A stretch of 64,000 nucleotides of DNA, from NCBI GenBank assembly GCA_035578175.1, contig JAQMRL010000006.1:22479506-22543505 (forward strand), written 5' to 3'. A model generated the notes under the pieces. The model saw only the letters and a list, made by a program, of their open reading frames with translations, ran no database searches and had not been told where the DNA came from. The position numbers and the translations under genes were made by a program. How positions within the stretch are numbered: the stretch's first letter is position 1; every line of letters begins with the position of its first letter. Source of the stretch: Catonia carolina. Its lineage: Eukaryota > Arthropoda > Insecta > Hemiptera > Achilidae. This document shows positions 35,641 to 46,536 of the stretch, in pieces.

Positions 35641-36519
35641 GAAAACTAAAAAGTAGATTTTATTTAGGTAATAGCCGTCTACTTTCCCCAAGAAATGCAA
35701 CTCAACTATCCATTAATTTAATTAATTGCTGAGAATTTAAGATATCACATACTTCCTGAAGCGTTCCAGAAGTAATGAAATTATTCATGTTCTATAGAAA
35801 AATAGGAAAGTTTACTAAAAATCATCGACGATGTTCAAGGATGTAGATTAAAAGTATTCAAGTAGATCTTTGATTACAACCTTTATATTTTTCTAAAGTA
35901 CTGTTTCCTGGAAGGAAAGAAAATGTTTCATGACCTTGATCTAGAAAATTTTAATTAATTTGATTGAATTATTTAAGTAATTAATTGCTTTGATGAGTTA
36001 AATAACTATGACAAGGACTTATAAAAGAAATCTTTTACTATCTCTTATTTAGCGTGTTTTAAATTTCTTAAAATTAGTTAGGCTACGTTAAATTTTATTT
36101 GAAGGTTTATAACTGGATAAATAAAATCATAGAATATTATAAATAAAGTTTTAATCTCATGGAAAAATATCTTTCAATTTCACTTGCGAAATTGTAGTCG
36201 CAAAACCAGGATTATTCAATTAGGCACATCAAAATAATTTTGTATCAATTTAATGTTATAGAAATTTAAAGAGCTTACAATAATATACAACCGTTTTTAT
36301 TCCGTATGTGTGGTAGCCTGTAAGCGGGTTTTGAAAGGAGGGGCATCTCAAACGTATATAATAGAAATATGTGCTGAAGACAGTCCCAATGGGAAATAAG
36401 CAACTAACATGAAAATTGAATTATCACAAACGTAAAACTAAAAAAATCTTTTTCATGTCTCATGGCTGGTGGGCAATTTTTAAAAAGGCTTACCTTTGAA
36501 TTTAGGCAAAACCAGTTAG

Positions 36520-36660
36520 TGGTTTCTGTATCTGCTCCTTAAGACGATCGAACGAAACTGTTTTTGTTTCCAAATTCAGACTTTGATTTCTTGACTTCCG
36601 GTTTTAAGCTACTTCCGATTGAAACCAGAACTTTAAACCCAATCCAGACCACTAACGTTC
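36520..36660 (-). repeat. diverged copy of the 118-bp tandem repeat unit
   Basis: On the minus strand it shares AAATCAAAGTCTGAATTTGG and the GATACAGAAACCACT block with 17353-17620. It forms one flank of the mariner fold-back; 37608-37680 forms the other. Confidence 0.65.
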
Positions 36661-36664
36661 TGTG

Positions 36665-36927
36665 TACGAGATGTGGCTATTATATAACGAGACTGACGAT
36701 GTAAAAAATTTAATTTTAATTTTATACATAATAATTTTATTGTCACCTTCAATATACACTCCTTCTCTATCCCTACAACGCTCCATGCGACTTTTCCATG
36801 GCTGGAAACAGTGCTGGAAGTCATCTTCTGTCAGCTCCTTCAGGACACGTGCCTCTTTCTCTTTTACAGCTTCCACAGACTCAAATCTTGTTCCTTTTGA
36901 TGCAGATTTCACCTTAGGGAACAGGTA
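36665..36927 (-). pseudogene. mariner transposase C-terminus, inverted arm
   Basis: On the minus strand it reads YLFPKVKSASKGTRFESVEA and FQHCFQPWKSRMERCRDREG, then the element's terminal repeat. Its sequence differs from the other arm at scattered sites, so the arms have diverged since the inversion or came from different copies. Confidence 0.8.
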
Positions 36928-36929
36928 CA

Positions 36930-37545
36930 AGATAATAACATGTGATGAAACGTGGCTTTTTACTTATGATCCGGAAACGAAGCGCCAATCCATGCACTGA
37001 AAGAGCCAAACTTCACCGAGAGCCAAAAAAGCTCGAATGAGCAAGTCAAAATTTAAAGCAATGATGATTGTTTTTTTTTGTTGATATCCATGGGATTGTG
37101 TACCTTCACTGGGTTCCTGAAGGTCAAACAATTAATCAATATTACTACCTTGAGGTACTTTCTAAATTACGTCAAAGAGTAAGGAAAAAACGCCGTGAAA
37201 TGTGGAAGGACAAATCATGGGTTCTCCACCAACAAAATGGGCCAGCTCATTCCACGTTATCTGTCAAGAGGTTCCTAGCCAAGTACAGCATTTTAGTGTT
37301 AGAACATCCACCTTAAGTTATTCACCAGATCTTGCACCATGTGACTTCTACCTGTTTCCTAATTTGAAATCTGCACTAAAAGGAACAAGATTTGAGTTTG
37401 TGGAAGCTGTAAAAGAGAAAGCGGCACGTGTTTTGAAGGAGCTAACAGAAAATGACTTTTTGACACTGTTTCCAACAATGGAAAATTCGCATGGAGCATT
37501 GTAGGGATAGAGAAGAAGTGTATATTGAAGATGACAATAAGTGAT
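36930..37545 (+). pseudogene. mariner transposase, N-terminally lost
   Basis: The frame runs KIITCDETWLFTYDPETKRQ with a stop in place of Trp, then GIVYLHWVPEGQ, then the block normally containing HQDN, which here reads HQQN, so the second catalytic Asp is replaced. After a frameshift near 37310 it continues YSPDLAPCDFYLFP (third catalytic Asp present) and GTRFEFVEAVKEKAARVLKE. Mariner transposases are about 345 aa; roughly half is present. Inactive by truncation, stop, frameshift and a catalytic substitution. Confidence 0.85.
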
Positions 37546-37639
37546 TATGTATAAAATTAAAATTAAATTTTTTTACGTCAGTCTCGTTATTTAATATCCA
37601 CACCTCGTTGATTACGAATCCGAAAACCGTTTGTTGGTA

Positions 37640-39887
37640 CCTCATGTAGTTTCTGACTTTGATATTGTTCTTAGATCGATCAGATTGCAACGTAGGGCTA
37701 CACACGTTAGAAGACTTTAAAGGCGAATGGACGGAATACACCAGACACAAAATATTACGTTATTAAAGAACACATTTACCAAAGTTTGACATATTATAAT
37801 TATTTATTTTTTACATAGAGTTTTAAAATATTCGAATTGAAACTGAAAGTGTTTGAAATGAGTTATTTTATCTATCGTCACTAATATTCTTCCATCAGTC
37901 TCTTTCTTTTGTGTACGTAGTTCTTTCTCGCTTGATCTTATCTACAAACTGGTTTGGTGAATGACCAACGGTAAACATAACTTGTAGTGTTATGTTAGTA
38001 GGTCAAGTTCATGAGTTTGTGGCGGGAGAAGCAAAATACGTCGGGTAAATCTTCACGATGCATTTAGTTTACTAAAACAGTCACTTCTTTTCCTAGTTTA
38101 CAAACTCTGTTGGAATCTAAAACACTGAGAAAAAGTACTCGGATATTTATTTTGTAAAAAAGTAAAAGACAAAATTGAATTCCGTTAGATTAAATTTAGT
38201 TACGTAATTTACTTTAATTTTTTAATTTTTATTTAATGATTAAGATTTTAAAATGTTGGAGCACAGTTACTAAACGGTGTTATATTAACCAGTAACGTCT
38301 TTTTTTTAATAAACTACATATTAAAATATTTTTTGCTGGTAGTAAATTCTAGGTATGTATAAAAAATTAAATAAAGAAGTTACTAAGAGAAAATTTGAAG
38401 TGAAATCTGAAATCAAAAGAGAAAAAAATGGTAAACCACTCACAAATTACAACCCACTGGTGTAATTAACAAATTATAACATTAAAACATAATTATTATA
38501 CTGCTCTTTATTATTATTTACAATCAAAATTAGATAATTAAATAGATAAATTAGATAAAATAAAATAACAAAAACCTTATTTAAAACGAAAAAAACAGAA
38601 TGAGAAGTAATAAATAATAAGCACATGATTCCAAAATATATGTACATCGAAATTTACTGGAGATAATTAAAAATTTCCATTTAGTTATTTACACATTCAC
38701 ACTCAAACATTTTCAATACAAAAAAATATATTTTTTTATGGCTGAATTTTCTTTAATGGTTTTGTAAAGCATTCAAAATTTAGTGAATAAGGCGATTAAA
38801 ACAAATACGTTGTAGGAGCCGTTTTTGAGAAAATCGATCACAAAAAATCTATAAATGCACGAATAGTTTACTACTTCCGGTTGATTGATTTTGAATGAAA
38901 ATTTTCGTGTCGGTCCTCTTTTTGTACCTAACTTAAGTTCCAAGTTTATACTCTATTCCGTTCTAACATACGTTCTAAGGCTAATCGCTAAAAATGTTTT
39001 TTTTTTGAGTTCAGGTGACTTCACAACGTGTATTTCGGGGGAAGACTCAATTTCAAAAAATTGACATGAAAACAATAGCCTACTTGCCTTCCCTCTATAT
39101 TCACATAGGGGAAGTGAAAGTTAAAAAAACCAAAAGAATTTACGTTAAAAGATAATCCAATTTTTAAATCTCGTGACTACAGAAATAATTTTTTTTAATT
39201 ACTTCAACAAATTATTTCTTGTGTAATTAAAATACAAATTATATAGTATATATAATACAAATTTATAGTTCAATATTACAAAGGAGCGTTTCAGAAATAA
39301 ATATTTTAATTTAGAGCTTACGATCTTACATTTTCTACTAAACATAAAGATTTATTTCATATAAAAAAAGTTAAATATTCTTGTTCCACTTTAGAAGTTA
39401 CAAGATATTTTGTAACAACCCTGTCATAAACGTTTTTCAATAAAATTACTATATTGAAAAGTATTATTCGTAGTACTAACTATTCATAAAACATGTTACA
39501 AAGATATTTCTTGAAAACTATTTAAAATAATTTCATTTCAAATAACATAAACAATGTATCGTTTTTTAAAATAATTATTTTCTGTTTCATAATTACTTTT
39601 GTTAAGTTAGTATTCCCAATAAAATAAGATTTCCTAATAGATATAAACAAAATGTTGATTGATTGAAAGTTGTTCTTTTAGTACGACATAAAATTTTATT
39701 GATGGAATTATATTAATAATAATAGTAGCCTACCTGCACTTGTTTATATAGTAGGTAGAAAGGCTGTTTAAAATAATGACAAATACTTCAATCGAAAACC
39801 TGTCAGTTTAATGACAAAATATATAAACCTACTGTATTTAAATAAATTATGAATTGCGAATATAAATTTTTATTGTTAATATTATTG
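37640..39887. other. AT-rich DNA with one family E fragment
   Basis: Nothing coding recognised outside 38770-39122. Confidence 0.45.
38770..39122 (+). repeat. family E repeat, proximal fragment
   Basis: It holds TACTACTTCCGGTTGATTGA, CTAATCGCTAAAAATG, GACATGAAAACAATA and a right end CACATAGGGGAAGTGAAAGT. The left two-thirds are missing and the (CA)n tract is lost. Confidence 0.7.
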
Positions 39888-40283
39888 ACTGCCCATAACA
39901 GACAGGTGGAGTGTCAAATTATTTACACTCAATCTGTTAGTTGCAGGGCTAAAATAAATAGTTCTGTATCTTATCACATGGTCAGCCAATTAAATGACTG
40001 AATCATTTAAGAACAGAAGAGGTAGAGGTGTAAAAGACACTAATCAGAGTTATCTCCTCTGAAAGTAATGAATTTCATTGTACAGCCAGACCCTGTGGTG
40101 AATGAAGTGAAGGTGTCATTTACAGAGTGGAAAATATGTGCTTTTCAGAGGGCCCGGCATGCTGATAAGTGTACTTTTCCTCTCAGTGAGGAAGGCAATG
40201 GTAAACCTCCTCACTCCTCGTTTTACTTAGTAAAACCTCTACAGGTTCAAACCAGCCTTTCGGCTGATGATCTAAACAACAAC
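39888..40283 (+). mobile_element. SINE C, full-length copy with target-site duplication
   Basis: A 396-bp copy flanked by AATATTATTG (39878-39887 and 40284-40293). It starts ACTGCCCATAACAGACAGG and ends CTAAACAACAAC. The 3' part holds TTTACTTAGTAAA, then the stem-loop CAGCC-TTTC-GGCTG. No tRNA, 5S or 7SL head is recognisable. This copy defines the family ends. Confidence 0.9.
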
Positions 40284-40451
40284 AATATTATTGTGAAATT
40301 ATGTATTAAAACTATAGGAATATGAACTGAAAATCTTTAGCTTTATTTTTATTTCATGGTTTTGCTTTATATAATGTTTAGTGGTTTTGAGATAAGTTTA
40401 TTAAATAAATAAAAATAGTAGAGTTTCTTATTTGGAAAAACCTAATATGAT

Positions 40452-40850
40452 ATAATGTGGATTCCTCCATCGAGTTTTAGCCATCTATCTCGTCCAGAAC
40501 TTAACAAAAACAAAATATTTGTTTAAAGATTACACACCGTTTTCAACCTCTTACGGTTACATTTTTTAATTTTTTTAGGTGTACTATTAGGTGCTTAACA
40601 TATGTACCGAGTTTCAGTCATCTATCCATCTGTAACTGAGTAAACTGAAATATTTATTTAAGAATTAAACACCCTTTTCAATCCCTCATGATTACATTTT
40701 CGAAACTATTGAGGTGTATTTTTTTAGCTTCGCTATGCGTAACATTTCCATTGAGTTTTGGCCATCTAACTCGTTTAGTAAATAAAACATAGGCCTTATT
40801 GGTTTAGGCATTGAACACCTTTTCCCACCTTTTACTTTGAAAAATCTTTG
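40452..40850. repeat. diverged tandem repeat, about 140-bp unit, three copies
   Basis: GAGTTT(T/C)(A/G)G(C/T)CATCTA recurs near 40472, 40609 and 40752. Each is followed by an ACACC(G/C)TTTTCAA-like block. Units are clearly related but diverged. Confidence 0.6.
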
Positions 40851-41777
40851 TACGGCTTTTATCAATTTTTGATTTAGGATTTTTTGCAGAATCCCAGTAA
40901 CGTCTTCTTTGCAACCACGTAAAAATATTTTTAACCCGTTAGGTAGACTCATTATTTTGGGCATTTATGTATAAACAGAATATCTATTAAAAATAAACAT
41001 TGGACTAGATTTTGCGTTTTAAAAATATGATGAATTTTTTTAATGGCTAAACTATATTAGATGAAAACCACCGAGGTTTTTCTGCATACAATTGCCCGTA
41101 TAAATTTTCCAATCTGTTCATTTCATTTCCCATTACACTATGTTAAACATGGCCCAGAAAATTTTAGAAGTAGGAAACGATTCTAAAGGACATTTGCTTC
41201 TAAACAACGTTTCTAGTTGGGAACGATCTGGGGCTTTTTCAAAGCGCCTTATAAAGCTGCAAAAGGATCTTATAAATTAGTTCCTTCTGCATAACTAATG
41301 TTATTGGTTAAAACGTTTGGATAAAAGAAAACCACTTTGATTTTTAAGTTCTTACCATTTTATTCCTAAATAAATTATGAACATTTTAAGCAACCCAAAA
41401 CTATCTTCTGAAAAAAGGGTGCACTGAACCATGAAAATTCCACAAAAGATAAGTAAGAAATCTAGTAAAGGATCTTATAATAAGAAAAACACCAAATTTG
41501 TGATAGATTACTCTAATGTCATGCGTCCACTCTAAATTCCCCACAAATTCAAAATATCTTGAAGAAAAAAGCAATTTTTAAAGACAGATAAACAAAAATA
41601 ATCAATTATCTTTGCGTACCCAATTTTAAGGACAATTCTTCCGGGTGTTCGACCTCACCATCAGGTTTCCGCTGAAAATGATAGCCGCTACTTGCTGCAT
41701 TAAACGGTCCTTTCTGTGGGTGTTATTCTGAATCAAAAATGTTTACTTATGTAATAATCTCATGGCCCCAAAACAAC

Positions 41778-42080
41778 CCCGTTAATGGTTTCAAAATGAC
41801 TAACTTTACTTTTAAGTTATTTTTATTTTGGTTTTAAAATTAAAATTATGATTGCTCCTGAACACCACCGAAGACTCCTCGATGAACCCACGAGTGAAAA
41901 AGATAACGTTTCCGCTAAATGGCACAACGCCCGTTAATGGTGTTAAAATAATTCATGATACTTTTAAGTTATTCCCCTTTTCTGCTGTAAAATTAATTAC
42001 GAATGCTCTTGGGCTTCGCCAACGACTCCTCGATGAACCAACGAGTGAAAAAGATAACGTTTCCGCTAAATGGCGCAACG
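41778..42080. repeat. tandem dimer, about 152-bp unit
   Basis: Two units begin CCGTTAATGG (41778 and 41931) and end with a nearly identical 60-bp block containing CTCCTCGATGAACC and GATAACGTTTCCGCTAAATG. Confidence 0.8.
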
Positions 42081-43054
42081 CAGTAGCAGCCACGCACTGC
42101 TCTCAAAAGTCTTGTTTTCAGAATAATCTATTATCTCCAGCTGAGTAATAACCAAATGGCTCCATTTAGAGCCACAAATCTAATAAGATTTCAAAACATC
42201 ACTGATCTAACCCGCAATAGTAAAATGTCACAATAGTATATAATCACAATTCGGTAATAGTAAAATGAGCTGTTTTACAGCTTAACGATTAGGATTTTTC
42301 ATTAGTAATGATAAAATAAAAGATTACACTTTGATTTAACATGAGGAACTGCAATTAATAAATAGCTTATTCCACAGACCCATTTTTTTTAGTTCGTGCT
42401 AGAAAGTTTTACAAGCTACAAACAAAAATAAGAGAAACAACAAAACCAAAAACAAAATAAAAATAATATTAATAAAAATAAAAGCAAAAACAAAATTAGT
42501 ACAAAAAGAGAATACTTTAGGCAATTTTTATTACATCAAAATAATAATATCAAGTAAATTATAAAAAAGTAAAATACTTCTTTGTAAAACAATATATTAG
42601 CCTGTATGTAATTAAAAATAAAACTGAAATAAAATGTTGAAATAATTTTGAGTAAGTTGCAGGATATAAGCCCTAAATATTCTTATGTAACACATTACAT
42701 TTATTATTAAAGTAATAGTAAGAATAATAATAATGTATTAATATTACTCTAGTAATACTTTTACTCTTCTAGTTTGACTAATATAATAATAATAAGAAAA
42801 ATAACAATTACGACCATATAATATGAGGTAATGAAATAACAGTTATCAGGTTATTAAATATTCATTATTTAGATTTTTATCATCGAAAATAATTACCTTT
42901 CTTTACAAAATGTAACAGGTAGGTTAGATTGATTACATATTGGTCGGCGTGACCAAGATCTCCCTCTTAAAATTTTCTTCTATAATCTGTCCGCCAACGA
43001 AAAGTAATAATTTCTATAGCGCAAGAAAATAATTTTAGTATTGGTATAATAATT

Positions 43055-43318
43055 ATTTTCGGAGACGAAGGTTCCTGGTTCAAATCCTAGTAAAGGTAGT
43101 TACTTTTATTCGGATTTGAATGCTAGACAGTGGATACCGGTGTACTTTGATGGTTGGGGTTCAATTAACCATACTCTCTCAGGAATAGTCGGCCTGGGTC
43201 TGTACAAGACTACACCTCATTTGCACGTCATACACATCATCCTCATCTCATTGGGCCATGGGGTTGCTTATTGTTCTGAATTGAACAGATTGCAACGTAC
43301 ACAAATTAGGAATAATTA
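43055..43318 (+). mobile_element. SINE B, copy 5 (5' truncated)
   Basis: It starts just before the B box (GGTTCCTGGTTCAAATCC) and then follows the family consensus to CAGATTGCAACGTACACAAA and a short A-rich tail. The A box is absent. Confidence 0.75.
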
Positions 43319-43491
43319 AAAAAAGTATTGGTGATAGTATTAACCATATTTCCACTCAATCTGTTAGTATTAAAATAAAAAAAGCGTAAAAAGCTAAAGA
43401 AAGTTAATTATACATCGATCTTACGATTAAATATTAAGATCAACATTTTAATATTTAAAAAAACTTAAGTAAAATACTTGCCCAAAACATT

Positions 43492-43868
43492 CAGGTGGAG
43501 TGTTAAATTATTTGCACTCGATCTTTAAGTTTCAGGGCTGCAAAAAAATTGGTTCTGTTTCTTATCACAGAGTCAGCTAATTAAATAACTGAAGTATTTA
43601 AGAACAGAAGAGATAGAGGTGTAAAAGACATCAGTCAGAGATATCCTGTGAAAATAATGAATTTAATTATAAAGACCCTGTAGTGAATTAAGTGAAGATA
43701 TCATTTGCTGGGCGGAAGTAGATGCTTTTCAGAGGACCTGACATGCTGATAAGCATACTTTTCATCTCAGTGAGGAAGGCGAAGTAAACCACCTCATTCC
43801 TCATTTTACTTAGTAAACCTGCAGCGATTTAAACGAGCTTTTGGCCTGATTACTTACAATACTACAAA
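43492..43868 (+). mobile_element. SINE C, older copy
   Basis: It follows the consensus from CAGGTGGAGTGTTAAATT to the 3' hairpin region, where the stem (CGAGCTTTTGGCCTG) is degraded. Several indels. Confidence 0.75.
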
Positions 43869-44077
43869 GTTCATTTAGTTTTTAGCTGATTTTTTCTTAA
43901 CTATGACTAGTTAAAACTTAGAAGACTAAAGAAAGTAACATGGGTCAATGTCGGGTGGAAAAGCAGAGTTTAACGTCAAAATCAGCCCCAGAATCTAAAA
44001 ATAATCATAATCGTATTTCCCCAAGTCACGACCACTGCCCTACATTTTTTATCCTACAATTCTAATAACTGCCAATA

Positions 44078-44348
44078 AGAGACAGATGGTTTTAAATTAT
44101 TTACACTCAATCTGTTCGTTGAAAGTAATGAGTCTCATTATACAACCAGACGCAGTGGTAAATGAAGTTAAGTTGTCATTTGCAGAGTGGGAAATTTGTG
44201 CTTTTCAGAGATCCCAGCATGCTGATAATCGTACTTTTCCACTCAGTGAAGAAGGCAGATGTAAACTACCTCACTTCTCGTTATATTTAGTAAAACCTTT
44301 ACAAGTTCAAGCCAGCCTTTTGGCTGATGACCTAAACAGCAATTCTAA
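44078..44348 (+). mobile_element. SINE C, internally deleted copy
   Basis: The 5' end GCCAATAAGAGACAG is present, but about 120 bp of the middle is missing (it jumps from the TCAATCTGTTCGTTG block to GAAAGTAATGAGT). The end is GACCTAAACAGCAA. Confidence 0.75.
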
Positions 44349-45649
44349 TAAAATGCATTACGGCTAATTTGACTGAGGTTTTATTAATAGAACATGCTTA
44401 ACTTTGGCTGAAATACGAATTTTAGATTTTTTCTTGTAAAAACTATCCGGTATTCTGGCCAGAATGTTGTTGTTACAGCTGCAGTTAATTTTAATAATAA
44501 TGAAACTTTATTTCCATATTTTTTCAAGTAGTAACCCATACACATTCTTCCCAAAAGCTATAATGCTTTCTCAACAATCCAGAACAAACTAGGTGTAGGA
44601 AAACTAAAAAAAAAATTTTAAACTAAAAGTATTACTAAATTTTACCATTTTATTTTTTGTTTCTGAGATAGGGTATGTTTCTTTAAAAACAAATTTAACG
44701 TCCAAACGAGCAGAGAGGTTTAAGATAAGTATTCTCATAATAAAAACTTCGTAAACTAGATTAAATTATTTTGAGCACACAAAAAGAAAAGTATTTGTAC
44801 CAAGTTGTTTTTAATCAAAATTTCTAATACTTGATATAATTGTAATTTCGACATAACCAAAGGATCTTTTGTTCGATTATCATTAGTTATTATTTTATCA
44901 CTTTAGTCAATTAAATTACTTTTTTATTTTCTTTGGAGTTAATTTGCTCAGTACGCTTTCATTGTGTTCGATCTGTGTTTTATTACTTAGTCTGAAACCA
45001 CTTCTTTTCATGTTGATCGCTAATACTTTTTAACTGTTAAGCTACAAAGTATATTTCTATTTTAAAATGTTTAATTTGACCGTTTTATTTTTAAGATCAT
45101 CCACTTTGATTGATTATGCAATGAAATAAAATATTTACATTTGAGAAAGCTGATAATAAAACAATTTTATTAATGAACTTTCAAATAGTAACTAAATAGA
45201 AGTGTAATATAAAAGCAAAATTCACTCAAGATCACGAAACTTTTAGAAACACAACGCATAGAAACTTGAAATTTAGTTGGCCTATGTAAAAATGAGTTTG
45301 TTCCATTCGGGTCGTGCATGAGGCTCTATTACGTGGTATGTATGGACACCCCTGGTATATGAGAAGCACTATTTGCCTCGCTAAGAAAGGATTTGGAAAA
45401 AATATTTTTATAGAAAAAATAGAAAATTTTTGAACGAATATTGTTTTTGTCATACAGCTTGAAGATGTGTTTTAAACTAAAAGAAGATAACGAAATTTAA
45501 AATTTCAAAAATAACCCATATTTTATAGTCAGCGCACTGGCGAAAAACATAAATTAAGACACTGTCGTGTTTTTAGTACTAGTTAATAGTTAAATTGTCT
45601 ATAAAACTAAACTTATTGTTCAACGTCCTCGCTTATTTTCGTCCTCTAC

Positions 45650-45962
45650 TGGTCCTTCTAACGTAGTTTTAATCGAAAAAACGTAAAACCTACTATTTTT
45701 GATCGACCGATTTTTACGAAAATGTTTATGTCGAGTCCCTTTTGGTACTTAACTTAAATTCCAAGTATCAACTTCGTACACTATTCCGTTTTTTGTAATA
45801 TTTTACTCACACCCACACAGACCAATTTGATGTTTTTAACATGTTTTCTTTGGGGTTTGGGATCTGAAAACGTGTATTTCCGGTGAAAACTCTGTTTGGA
45901 AAAATCGACTTAAAAACAATACTTTTCTTCCCTAAGATATATAGACTATTTTAATAGGGCAA
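45650..45962 (+). repeat. family E repeat, proximal fragment
   Basis: A diverged copy with ATCGACCGATTTTTACGAAAA, CACACCCACACAGACCAATT and CGACTTAAAAACAATACTTT. The right terminal motif is eroded. Confidence 0.6.
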
Positions 45963-46400
45963 CATAAAGTGAATACGAAGGTTCTAAATTATTTAATGCA
46001 CAGTCCGTCAATAAAATAAAACATCTAAGTTATGAATGCATAGCGAAAGGTGATTGTTAAACGTTACAAAAATGAAATTACAATATTCTTTACGAAAGCG
46101 GAAGGACTATAGAGTAATAAGTACTGATAAAAATTTACACATAAACACTCTTACAACAAAATCATTAACAATCTCTTAATCTTACTCATTCCATCTCACT
46201 TTAACTCATTGGTTTTCCATTAAAGTGATAAAATAATGATATTATTAATGAAAAAATCAGTCAACCATGTTTTGTTAACTTTACTTTTATTTTTAGTAAA
46301 TTTATCCTACTTTTTTGTTGTTACTAATTGGGTAAACAAGGCCAATATAGAATTTCCTCTGAAAGGAGTTTCGTTTCATTATTAGGTAGTTTTTTCTTAA

Positions 46401-46410
46401 TATATAAATA
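46401..46410 (+). promoter_or_regulatory. TATA box of the second His/Gly gene
   Basis: TATATAAATA lies 136 nt upstream of the ATG. A start site about 25-35 nt downstream would give a 5' leader near 105 nt, ending at AATTAAG-ATG. Inferred from motif and spacing. Confidence 0.5.
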
Positions 46411-46536
46411 CCATGAAAATTCACTGACTGTATCATAATCTTATCTGACTTCTTTTAAGATAGTTCAGTGCATTGTTATCTGACAATTTTGTCTTGTTTT
46501 TGTTTTGTTTAAATTCATTCATTAATTGGAATTAAG

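Larger units (their letters stand above)
36665..37607. mobile_element. mariner (irritans-like) fold-back element
   Basis: Two copies of the mariner 3' end face outward: arms 36665-36927 (minus) and 37349-37607 (plus), about 260 bp each, around a 421-bp spacer. Both outer ends read CGAG(A/G)TGTGG...TAACGAGACTG, so both ends carry the same terminal repeat. TA precedes the left end; the right end is followed by TT. The spacer and right arm together hold the transposase from CDETW to its C-terminus. The N-terminal half is replaced by an inverted C-terminus. Confidence 0.85.
42081..46400. other. AT-rich DNA with SINE B, SINE C and family E copies
   Basis: The space between the listed repeats has no recognisable exon. 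The minus frame at 45232-45453 has no splice or start support. Confidence 0.4.

Noticed and set aside
36662..37000. 112-aa plus-strand frame across the mariner left arm
   Set aside because: Its first part is antisense to the inverted transposase C-terminus; only its last residues (from CDETW) are real mariner coding.
39888..40283. SINE C as a non-autonomous Helitron
   Set aside because: The hairpin followed by CTAA fits a Helitron end, but the copies have target-site duplications, an AAC tail and 5' truncation, which Helitrons lack.
40068..40325. Similar 80-codon frames in several SINE C copies (also 44086, 48835)
   Set aside because: They reflect shared repeat sequence. Other copies (31202, 43492, 62951) break the frame with indels, and full-length copies with target-site duplications behave as noncoding retroposons.
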